Assembly (NCBI GenBank): GCA_013054445.1
Contig: JAAMPI010000539.1
Span: 1 to 32,738 of the forward strand
Origin: Cudoniella acicularis
Taxonomy: Eukaryota > Ascomycota > Leotiomycetes > Helotiales > Helotiaceae
Reading direction: 5' to 3'
DNA length: 32,738 bases
Program-made: the position numbers and the translations under genes
Notes under the pieces: generated by a model
Database searches by the model: none
Told to the model about the DNA's origin: nothing
Seen by the model: the letters and a program-made list of their open reading frames with translations, nothing else
Shown here: piece by piece, positions 1 to 10,300 of the stretch
Position numbering within the stretch: the first letter of the stretch is position 1
How the letters are laid out: every line of letters begins with the position of its first letter

Positions 1-60
1 AGAGAATAATTAAGAGAATAATTAAGAGAATAATTAAGAGAATAATTAGGAGAATAATTA
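1..60. repeat. 12-bp tandem repeat, five copies
   Basis: Five back-to-back copies of AGAGAATAATTA fill the first 60 bases; the fifth has one change (first base A to G). The array starts at the window edge, so it may be longer outside. The next 15 bases look like decayed further copies. It is an AT-rich microsatellite-like tract with no visible coding role. Confidence 0.9.
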
Positions 61-100
61 AAAGATTAAATAAAAGTATATCTTCATTTTTATACAGGTT

Positions 101-215
101 CTTGGCAACCCACGGGTATACCCACCTACCCGCGGGTCTACCTATAGATGGGTACCCGTACATGGGTATACCCGCGGGTAGGAGTAACTCTCCTTACTCC
201 TACCCACGGGTACCC
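101..215. repeat. GGGTAYCC palindrome cluster with hairpin
   Basis: This stretch is packed with short self-complementary words (CCCGCGGG, GGGTACCC, GGGTATACCC). A clear inverted repeat has 17-base arms at 171-187 and 194-210 with one mismatch and a 6-base loop, so it can form a strong hairpin. More of the same words occur near 400-440. It resembles the end or subterminal region of a mobile element, but I could not assign a family. Confidence 0.6.
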
Positions 216-781
216 ATCGAGCAGCCTAGACTTGTATAACTCTTCACTCATGTCATTTATGTAACTAGGTATGACGTTAACACGCCCCGCAAAAGCAACA
301 GGGTTACACATCTGTAACTCGCCTTCAACATAGAGTAAGAAACCTTGTACCGCACGTGGTATCACGGTGCATGTACAACTCAGCTAAAAAACCAGGTAAC
401 CATAGTACCCTCTAGGGTACACGACACCCTCAGTGGTACCCCGGGTGTTTGGAGTCGCTCTACATCGCGCAATGTATCCCAGAAAAAGCCGCTTCTGGAA
501 CATTAGTTGATAATTCAAATCATTCAATCAAGCACAGAGTTACTCGCAAAAGGTACATGCAGCACGGCAGCGTTTCAATTGATCTGCATTTCTTATTCTC
601 AAAACCTATGCGCAACTTAGCACAAGCTCTCCAAGACAACCACTCAAAAGTACATAAACCCCAAGGAAATTACCTTTTTCGCACCAAACCTCTCAACAAG
701 CCAAGCACGCAACTATTTCCAACCATAATCCAAAACAACAACTGATCCCATCACCGCAATATCCCTTCGGTATCCTAAAAA
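216..781. other. Intergenic; 5' leader of the secreted-protein gene
   Basis: No convincing gene. The last ~120 bases before 782 are rich in CAA and pyrimidines, typical of a fungal 5' untranslated leader. An open frame at 449-745 lacks any recognisable protein feature and is not called. Confidence 0.5.
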
Positions 782-1129
782 ATGCAACCCACCCACTTCC
801 TCGCCATGGGCTTGGCTTTCGTCACTGTAAACGCACTGGCCATTCCTTACATTGTCGTCAACATCGAAACCTCGGAGGATGCAGCCTCTCCTGCATTCAA
901 TTTTCTCCTTTCTCTTCATCCATCGTGCCCAAACTCTCGATTGGCAGTTGCAAGAACTTCAGGGCTGACATCGCATAAAAACAAATCAGACTCCAAATTT
1001 TCAAACCAAGGGGTGTGTTATATTCCAAATATTGGCTACAGGCCTTGTATAGGTACTCGCGAAGAAGGATCTGATGTTTCGACCCTGGGAGTGTGCTTTG
1101 TTCCAGGGATGGGCCTCATTTCTTGCTAG
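782..1129 (+). CDS. Small secreted protein with duplicated C-terminal cysteine motif
   Basis: A 115-residue protein that I do not recognise as a named family. The first ~20 residues form a standard signal peptide (hydrophobic core from about residue 8, likely cut after NALA). After that there are five cysteines. The C-terminus carries two copies of one 13-residue pattern, GVCYIPNIGYRPC and GVCFVPGMGLISC, consensus G-V-C-[YF]-[IV]-P-x-[IM]-G-x-x-x-C, suggesting an internal duplication with one disulphide per unit. The start has A at -3 and follows a fungal-type leader. No intron is needed. Small size, secretion and paired cysteines fit an effector-like or antimicrobial-type protein, but that role is inference. 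The gene is alone, next to repeats. Confidence 0.7.
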   Translation: MQPTHFLAMGLAFVTVNALAIPYIVVNIETSEDAASPAFNFLLSLHPSCPNSRLAVARTSGLTSHKNKSDSKFSNQGVCYIPNIGYRPCIGTREEGSDVSTLGVCFVPGMGLISC

Positions 1130-1508
1130 ATGGTATGACGATCTCTTTCGTCTCTGATTCTCTGGATTTCTCTTCCTCGTAAACGGGATCTTGTTATGCA
1201 AGGAATATTTCTGGTTCGCGTGAGTATGAATGCATGGAGGGGAGACAACGGCAGTTGGAGGTAGGCTCGGACTTTTACCATTCTTGCGTTCTTTTGGGTT
1301 TGGTTCTCTGTAGGAATCATGTTAGCCTGCTTCGATTTTGAATATAGTTAGTTCCCTTTGGTAATATTTAATTGGATCAGCTTGGCCGGCATAGACATAA
1401 GGAAGTGATTGGTCCATTTAGGGAAGTAAATCCAGTCCGCTAATTGTTTGTGTGATGATTTTTACATTTTATATCATTGAGTGAGACCTAGGTGCGGAGG
1501 AGAGATAA
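1130..1508. other. Intergenic, nothing recognised
   Basis: Downstream flank of the secreted-protein gene. Short open frames on the minus strand show no protein features. Confidence 0.5.
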
Positions 1509-1915
1509 CAGCTGGTTGTTTAACCTAAATCCTCACCTGTATAAAATCTGTTTCTGTTCGGAAAGGTAAGCAGGGCCGCTTTATCGGCAATGCTGGGTAA
1601 GCTAAGGTAAGTAAGGGTGAGGCGAAGGTAGGAAGCGGGTGAGCAGTGGTGAGTCATATCACAGCATTGAGATGCCATTTTAGTATCCCTTAAAGCTCGG
1701 TTATACTTTCCTCGTCTTCTCTCTAAGCGGAGATACTATTTTGGCTCTGACCGGGATTCCTCCGGAGCCATTTTTGGTTCCATAATTCGCCTACATACAC
1801 GTAATACGGTTAAATGGCTTAGCCTTATTGTTCCTGCGGCCTATATGCCAAACGATCATACTTCCTCACTGACCCATTTAGCTTTATGTAATGTGTCATC
1901 GATTGATTTCTGTCG
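1509..1915 (+). repeat. Dispersed repeat, copy A
   Basis: About 400 bp that matches 13030-13455 in the same orientation. Shared landmarks in order are AGCTGGTTGTTTAACCT, AATCCTCACCTG, TTCTGTTCGGAAAGGTAAGC, GGGTGAGGCGAAGGTA, GCCATTTTAG, ATCCCTTAA, ACACGT and GATTTCTGT. The two copies differ by many substitutions and small indels, so they are old. No coding capacity is seen, so this is probably a non-autonomous element. Ends are set by where the two copies stop matching. Confidence 0.8.
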
Positions 1916-2491
1916 TAGCGCGCTTTCTTCGGCGGAGGTATTGGAGTTGAGGAAGGTGGAGGGAGAGGGTGAGCTGGAGAGCGCAAGGATTTGGGAGGTG
2001 AAGAAGACTTTAAATCAACGTCAAATTAATGATAGCTCTGAAAATATTGAGGCTAAATTGCTCCCTAGGGTTATTCTGTTTGTTTTGTTACTCTAATGAA
2101 TTAAATTGATTCTCCTTATTCTCCCGAGCAAGTAATTTCACTTAAACAGCAGGAGTCCTAGTTCCCTATATGTCCCAGAGAATAGTACTTGGGTTGTATT
2201 CACCGGCAGACTTGGTTCAGCTAAGCGAAGTGATAATGTAGGCCGAGTGTTATGTCATCTGACAATTGTAGTACTTAAACATCTTCTAAATTAAGAGAGG
2301 CAAATCAAAGCTAAGAAGTGCAGGATCGCTTATACAAAGCGGGACGAAACCGGGGTCGGTTGTCCTTCGGGCCGCAAGGGTTCTAGTTAGTTAAGATTTA
2401 GCACAGCTCTAAGGCATTATGTTATAAGTTTAAAGCTAGATAATAAATATTATAAAATAGATTTTAATTTTTATAATTATTTTATAATTAT
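1916..2491. other. Intergenic, nothing recognised
   Basis: No supported gene. An 83-codon open frame starting at 1845 runs out of repeat copy A and is not credible as a protein. The last ~90 bases become extremely AT-rich, marking the start of transposon debris. Confidence 0.5.
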
Positions 2492-3230
2492 TGTGACAGT
2501 TCTGGCTCTCACGTGCCTACTCTAGGACACACCTCACCTTACCTGACCTATATTAGCCCCTAGCACCGCATAGCCCAAGGCCCTTATATAAATAGCTACT
2601 TCTATCTATAGATTCTCTCTTCTCTTTTTCTCTTCTCAGCTTTAGATTCTTAAATACAGGTATTTTCTTATAAAATTAAGATAATATATTTTATTTAACT
2701 TATTCTTAATTTTATTTATATATATTATTATTGTTACGGCTCTGCAAAGACACTAGGGCCCTGACGTCACGTGGGACGTATTTGCAAGAAGGTGCTGTAT
2801 TATCGAAGAGACTAAGCTAAGGAGAGAAGAAGATGTTCTCTTGGAGAGAGAAGCTCTATTTAACTACACAAATAGCGCTAGTAAGCGAAGCAGTCCGCAA
2901 GCGATTCCCCTGGTGAGTCATTCGGTCAGTCGTCCAGTCATTGAATCGACTAGCGATCAGAAGGACAGGCTATTATCAAGTCAATCTAGCCTGGCGTCGA
3001 ACTAGGTCTGTGACAATTATATTATTTAAAACTTACTTACTTTACTTAAAAAAGTCTCTATAATATCTCTTCTTATAAGACTTTATAGAGTTTATAAAAT
3101 TCTTTAAAAGAAATTAAAGAGATTTATATTATATAATAGTTTAAATATTATTGATCAATTAATTGATTACTCTTACTCCGATATAGCTTAGTGCTATATA
3201 GAATATCTATATACAGGTTATAGTTCTTAG
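2492..3230. mobile_element. Old AT-rich retroelement debris, interrupted by a solo LTR
   Basis: Outside the solo LTR at 2732-3015 this region is very AT-rich. Its left part begins TGTGACAGTTCTGG, holds a TATATAAATA box near 2585 and a pyrimidine tract near 2609-2638, and so looks like an LTR promoter region. The right part (3016-3230) is almost pure A+T. The younger solo LTR sits inside it. The identity of the older element is inferred only from this layout and composition. Confidence 0.4.
2732..3015 (+). mobile_element. Solo LTR with 5-bp target duplication
   Basis: A 284-bp block starts TGTTAC and ends GTGACA, the near-inverted TG...CA termini of retrotransposon LTRs. It is flanked on both sides by the same five bases, ATTAT (2727-2731 and 3016-3020), a target-site duplication of the length left by LTR-retrotransposon integrases. 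Base composition is clearly more balanced than the AT-rich DNA around it. No internal genes or second LTR are present, so this is what remains after LTR-LTR recombination. Copia versus gypsy cannot be decided from the LTR alone. Orientation is not certain because the termini are symmetric. Confidence 0.8.
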
Positions 3231-4250
3231 GCAAACTAGAAACCTAGTAAAAAAAACCTAAGTACCTTCTGTCCTCTTCTTGTCTATTAGTCTACGCGCC
3301 GCCTATAGTACCGTTTTCTCGCTAGGGGCTACCTAGTCGTAGAGAAGAGATCCCACGAGAATAAACTACCTTAATGGTCCCAACTAGATAGTCTATTTAT
3401 ACGTTCTTTTCAACCCCTTTTCTATACCTAGTAGATCGTCGACGTTTAGTGTCTCGCCGGTCCTTAAAAGGTGTCTTCTCGACCTCTCCCGTTCCTAGTA
3501 TACTAGTATATATCGGATATCTAATATTTAGTGTACTACTCATCTACCTCGATATAAGCTATAATACTCCTAGGTATACTTTTAATAAGTATATCAAAGA
3601 AGTCCTTAGGAATTATATCTTATGTTACCGGAAAACAGGACTCTAGACACTGCCCATTATCCTCTGATTTATCTATATATGTTATTACCTTAGGAAACAT
3701 CTTAAAGACTCATTTTTAAGCTCTTATTAGGTATTTTTGATCAGGTTCAAGTCAGGGGAGAAGGGTAACTAATCTGTAGTTATTATACTATTTTCCTCGA
3801 ATTATTCCTAGGCGTTTTAGGCAGTATAGATAGATGTGTTATCCTATATGCACATACATCCTAGGTCAAGCTGTTAGTGCCAAAATAAGAGCTAGTTAGT
3901 CAAGACTTTGAGGTAGGAGTTAGCAGAGTAACTATACTTCTTTGACTCAAAGTCCTAGTTTATAATATAGAGCTGTGTTCTCCCCGTGTCCTGAGGATCA
4001 GCCTGGACTATTACCTTTGTATCCTTCCTACAAGTGTAGGTTTGAATTATCTCCTTCTGTCACTTTTGTGCTGGTATACAGAAGCACTACTTAGTTGCTT
4101 TACCCTGCCCCTACTTGCAAGAACACTCACTACTCTAGATACAAAGGCCCTACTCCTCTATAACCTAGCCCTTTTGTGCCAAGTTCTACGCAAGTCTTTT
4201 TGACACATTTTTCTCTGTTCAGAATGGCCGATATATAGTGCGCCATTTCG
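3230..4250 (-). mobile_element. Decayed Tc1/mariner transposase relic
   Basis: Read on the minus strand, the segment near 3700-3780 gives FSPDLNLIKNT followed by stops, a worn version of the SPDLNPIEN signature around the last catalytic acid of Tc1/mariner transposases. Upstream on that strand the reading frame is full of stops and shifts. No intact terminal inverted repeats could be paired with confidence, so the ends given are approximate. The copy is long dead; high A+T fits RIP-type decay. Confidence 0.5.
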
Positions 4251-4379
4251 TAATGTAGTAGTGCTCGAGGATGGGACTGGGCTCGGCAAAGAACAATACC
4301 ACACGTATACTTGAAACCTCATGTATTAGTTTAGCGGGAATGTGCATGTAAGATAGTTCAGGTGTCCGGTCCGTAATAT

Positions 4380-7300
4380 TCACATGCTATCAAGTCTGAT
4401 CGTTTCTCTGTCTTCCAATTTGTAAGCAAGGGCCTTCAACTCCAAGCCTCCATCAAACTTCTCCTCCCTCTCAATGGCAGTACGTATATCGTCCGTGAAC
4501 TCTACTCTCTTATCATACTTCAAACAAAGTTTCAGAATTTGTTTTTTTTACCTTGTACACTTGCTGTTCATCCGCCTGCTCATTATTATGAGATTGGGCT
4601 GCTATAATCCTCCATAGGATCTCTGCAGTGAGGCAAATATCCGGACCACGATCCAAAAGAATGTTCAGGTAGTTGAGGGTCTTGGCACTCCATTCATGTG
4701 AAGGGAAGATTGTTTTAAGCAGGCTTTGAGGCACCTTGACAGTTTCGTCATGCGCAAGGAGGAGCAGAATAATTTCTCGTGTAGTGGCATCAGTTATTCG
4801 CCAGGTTTCTTCGGCTGCTGTCTCCAAGATTTCCGGCGTCACTCTCATGTCAGGGGCGTGCTTCAGTAGGCTTTTCATGTGGTCGACAGTTCTCGCTGCT
4901 TTGAGCATTGACTCGGTAACTTTTAACTTGGGATTGTGTTCGAAAAGGAATTCAACTGAATTCTGGGCTCGCTGCATTGCGTAGCTCCCCCGGTCAGCGT
5001 CCAGAAACAAGAGCATGATATCTTCAGTGATAGGAAGGTCTTTCTCATGGTCAATTAAGAGTCGTAGGAGTTGATATAACTTGGAGTTATGCCCGGGGTA
5101 GTATTCAGAAGAAAAACGAAGGTTCGCGGAAATCTTGGTAAGAATCTCTGGTGTGATTTGACAAATAGGTCGATGGTTTAGTAGAAGCTTCAATATCTCA
5201 GGGTCGTTCGTAGCTTCGATCATGGCTTCTTTGACACCTAAGCCCCCGTCTCGTTGGAGTAAGAGTTTTAGACTATCAGTCTCAGTAGAGCTCAGCTGTT
5301 TGACTGCAGCGACAAGAACGGGTTCTGTCGCCTGCAGGGCTGCATCGTGCTCAAGAAATATCCTCAAGAGGTCTACTCCAAATGATTTTTCTTGTTCGTA
5401 CAGCGGCTCGTGAATCCTCTTCACAACAGCAAGGAAATCTTGCTCCTCTATTTTCACATAGTTCCCTTCACGTAATAGGATCTCTGCAACATCTTGGCAT
5501 GGGTCTTGTCCGTCGGGCCAAGAATAGTTACTTGTTATGGTGGCTGAGAGCGGACTACCATGAGAGCCACAGACAGCATTTTTGCGTCGGCGCCATGATC
5601 CAAAAGCATACGCACCAAAGCTACANNTTCTGTAGATCGCATGCATGATGTAATGCTGTACTATGTTTGGAGGAGATGTGTTTCACACTAGCCCCCGCCC
5701 GCAGGAGTAGGTGTACAATGTTCACGTTTTGTCCTTCTAAAGCTGCGAAGAGGGGAGTGTCAAATCGATCGCAGACGGAGTCAAATTCCGCGCCTTTCTC
5801 CAACAGTAGATTCACAAGTGAAACGCTGCCGATGAGTGATGCCAAGTGCAGAGGATTTCCATACATTCTCGGTGTGGTTTTAATGTCTGCCCCGTGATTG
5901 ATAAGACCTCGAACAATGTTCTCGCAAGTGGAGAGCTCCTTGGCACTGGGTCTCGAATGATGCAGGCAATAATGCAAGTTATAATCTCTTGTTTCATCCT
6001 GATCTGGGCGATGTTCTGGAGGGGCTCCAAGAATGGGCTTTGATAATCCTTCAAGTGCTGCCTGCAATGGACTCCCATATTTTTGGCTAACCTTGTTCAC
6101 ATCTGCGCCATGATTGAGAAGTAAATCTACTGCGGTTTCGTTCTGAAGGAACGCTGCCACCTGTAGGGCATTACCGCCCTCTCCATTATCGCCATCGATA
6201 TCTACTCCCGCCCGTAGCAGCATCAAGACACTATTGGTCAAGGAGGCGGCACATGCCTGGGATAGAGTTGACGGCGAAACGGGGACACCATGTGCAAGGA
6301 GCATCTGGAAAACGCTATCATCTTTGCTTGAAGCTGCAGCTGAGAGTGCAACTGCGCAAGCATATTTCTCGATATTTTCCGGAAGCTCATCCAGGAGTAG
6401 TTCCACAACGGGATTACAGTGAGATTGAGATGCCTCTGCCAAGGCATTCCAGCGTCCTGATGAATCCGCGATGGATGCCCCGCAATTGAGTAGCTCTTCC
6501 ACTATTTCGATATTGTTCTTCCTTGATGCTAGAGAAAGCGCTGTTCCATGAAGGTTGTAATGGTTGATATTGGCTCCAGCATTTATTAGTAGCCGCAGCA
6601 CAGAAAGATGGCCTGCGTACGCTGCGATTTGAAGTGGGGTTTTGGAGGTATATATTGCGCCATCTCTTTCTTCCACTTCCACTTCCAACTCCATGCCAGC
6701 GCCATGATCCAGTAAAGCTCGTGCAATGCCTTCATTGCCCGCTCCACATGCCATGTGAAGGGCGCTAGCTCGGTCGTCTTGGTACTGATAGTCAGAATCA
6801 GCAGGGAACTTTGGCTGAACCCTGACTTCAAATGAGACTTTGACTTTGTCTATAGTTTTCTGCTTAATCCTTACTGCATCTTCACTTTTATCCTCATCTT
6901 CGGCTTCATCTTCACTGTTTTCTTCGTCCTCATCTTTGCCTCCATCTCCATCGTTGACCTTGGGAGGTGCGTCCAGGAGAAGGTGCGAGCACCGGAACTT
7001 CACGATCGAGGGGTGTACATCAAAGTTATTATCAAGAAATAGTTGGACTATTTCAAGGTTTCCTAAACGGCAAGCTGCTATTAAAATGGGTAGTTCATCA
7101 CTCGCAGTTTCATTAACATCAGGCCCAGCAGCACCAGCAGCGATGAGAGACTTGAATATGACCACGTTGGCGGATTCAAGGGCCAGATACAAGATGTGCA
7201 TGGATGATTCCGGCGTACTCTGGTTTTCTTGTCGCAAGTTGACATCAGCGCCATGCTGGAGAAAGAGGTTAACAACTTCCTCGTGTCCGCCCAGGACAGC

Positions 7301-10300
7301 GGCTCGGAGCGCAGTGCTATGCTGACCTTTGAGGATGTTGACTTCAGCGCCCGAGCTAAGAAGATGCTGCACAAGTTCTAGGTTGCCGAAGCGTGCAGCG
7401 CACTGCAGTGCAGTCCCATAGTAGTACCCTTGGACATTCACATCCAATCCTCGTTGAAGCAGTAAGTCTATGTACTCGCGATCTTGTCTGGCGACTGCCA
7501 TTTGCAGCAAGAGACCGTAACGCTCATCTTCAGTTTTCTCCACTGGCAACATTCCAAGCAGAGTCTTGACAACAGCCCCTGGACCGTTGTGCAATACATC
7601 GTCGACAGACCTAGACTTGTGAAATCGACCGTCTTTGGTGAAATTGCGAGTGTTTCTGTTGTCGAAGAATTGTAGAGTTATTTCTAGGACTAACTTCAAA
7701 CCAGCATCGCTAGAAGTTTGTCCCGACTCGGTTTCTTGCAGGTGTACACCTGCTTGAAAGAGCACTTGCAAGATACTAGCTGCTCCTATTTCTCGACTGG
7801 CGGCTGTTTGCAACGCCGACATTCTTCCTTGGGGGGACTTGATCAAAGATGCACCTTTGTTTATCATCAATTCCACCACGGTATCTGAACATTTCTCCAT
7901 AGCTGTAGTTAGAAGAGATTTTGAGTCCTCATCCGACTCGTTGAGGTTAGCCCCTTTCTGAAGCAAAAAGAGTATCGTAGCTTCTCGACCTGCTGTGTTG
8001 CTGTCGATATAAGCACCCAGTCGCTGCGAACGAAAGGCTTCCCAATCCGAGAACCCACTGAAGGCTGCCTGCAAAGCGTTCTGCTGCTTGGTTCGCGGCC
8101 GTTCGTTGTCGAAGTGTCCGTTTTCCGACCCTTCCTCGGAGGGATGTTCAGCATCGTCCACAGGCTCCTCAAAGAGCACGTTTATATCAGCACCCTCTTG
8201 GAACAGGATCCTGACAACCTCACAGTAACCCTTTAGTGCTGCAATATTGAGATCGAAGTCCATTGTCGTAAGTAGCGACTCTTCTTTCTCTCGAGTCTTG
8301 CCAATCAGGAACCGAAAAAGTTCGATGAAATAGTTTCTTCCGCAAACACGGCGCCCGAAACTATCGAGGGGATATTTTTTAAGCAGGCAAAGCAGTGTTT
8401 CAGTGTGACCGGACTGAGAAGACCGGCTGATGGCTTCCAGAAGGGTATCACTATCGAATTGGGCGGTACTAAACAGAAAATGCATAACCTCAATGCTATT
8501 GTTTGAGGCGGTATCATACAGCGCGGTGGTGTATATTTGCTTCATCTGCGTAGTGGAATAGTGCTGTTGTAAGATACCGGTTGCCTCTGTAACAATAGAA
8601 ACATGATCACCACAACATCCAGGATAGAGGATTTTGCGTTCGATGTCCGAACAAAATGCTGCAGCATTGCTCTATATTCTGGATTAGTACACCTCCAACT
8701 CGAAATTTTCTTTGAAGTAAAGCAATTAGTTGAATATTTCGCATACCTCGCTAATCTGGCCATCTATCGACTGCGACTGCTGAAGGTGTGGGGTCAGCAA
8801 CTTTACCACTTCGAGATGGCCATTAAACGCTGCAACATTAAGTGCGTCTCTCAAGTGGGGAGCTATGTGCCCTCTACTAAGAAAAAATTCAACGACATCT
8901 TCGTGGCCGTTACATGAAGCCTGTTGAAATGCTTTGCTGATCTGTTCGGGCGATATTTGTACTCCAAGATCGTTCAAGATCTGCTGGACTATGTGACGGT
9001 GTCCGTTTGATGCAGCGGTTTCCAGGGCGTAATTGTCACGGAAGATAAAATCTTCATCTGATTCAGACCGCCTAGAGGACTTCTGCCTAAAGCCCCGCCT
9101 GTCGATATATCCTCGATCAAGTCGATCCGGGGAAGCATCGCGCAAAAGTTCTTTGTATTGGGATGGCATGCTAGTCGAGAATGCGCGCCGACCAGGCTCT
9201 CGAAATTTGTATCCTCGATCTAGAAGAAGGCGCACAATATCTTCATGTCCCCCCTCTACAGCTGCATGAAAAGCATCTTTGGTGAACCCCGGAGAGTACA
9301 CTTCCGCTCCAGCGTCTAGAAGTAGCATGGCCATTTTCAAATGACCTCGATAAGCAGCAACTTGCAAGGCAGTACCAGACCAGCCGCCCTTGATGTTGAC
9401 ATCAACGCCTTCTTGAAGCAGTAGCTTCGCGATTGAGGCATGGCCGTTCATTGCGGCGCCTTCAAGGGCGTTTCCAAGAGAGCTTGCACCACTGTTCCTT
9501 GTACCGCTATCAAGTAGTAATCGAACTGTCGATTCGTGTCCGAGGAGGCTTGCTGCGCGAAGGGGTGTTCCAAATTGGCCCTCATGCTCAATATCCAAGC
9601 CATTTTCCAGTAAAAGCGAAATCATCCTGTTTTGCCCGCCCAAAGCAGCAATAGCTATAGAGTCTTCGGGTAAGTCTTTCCTTAAGTCTGTGGATTTGTT
9701 TATAAATCGGTCAACAACTGATATCTGCCCTCTGTGAATGGCAGCTTGAATGGCTTTGCATTTGGCTGAGCCCGAATTGCCGAATGACGAACCATGCATT
9801 CCCTGAAGTTGTTGAACAATTTTGACGTGTCCAGCCTGGGAGGCGAGTTGCAGAATCCTGTCGTATTCGCTCTGTTCTTTGATCTCAAAGCCTTTTCCAA
9901 GTACCAGTAACCCGATATCTTCATTGTTTCCCTCGATTGATGCATCCAGCGCGGTTTCGAATCTTCCCCTCGATTTCGGATCTGCACCATTCGCGATTAA
10001 TAGTTGTGTGATTTCGATATAGCCTTCAAAGCAGGACGCCTGTAGAGGATTGCCATGTCGGCCGCCGCTGGCATTAATATCTGCGCCATGATCTAGCAAG
10101 AAAGGTATAACGTTACGTTGACCAGATGAACAGGCGAGGTAAAGTCCCGTTTGCCCTAAGTCATTCTTTTTGTTGCAATCGAAGTCCGGAGCTTGGGTAA
10201 TCTGATTGATTATATTGACCAATCCGAATACACAAACGGTGAACAGTGGTGTTGGGTTTTGGCTTATAGCCGAAGAGAGTTCTCTGCTCAACAAGTGGTG

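Noticed and set aside
449..745. 98-codon frame upstream of the secreted-protein gene
   Set aside because: No protein features, and its end overlaps the CAA-rich leader of the next gene.
6840..7325. 161-codon plus-strand frame opposite the NLR
   Set aside because: It is antisense to ankyrin and acidic-linker coding sequence; its serine run is the complement of the Asp/Glu codons.
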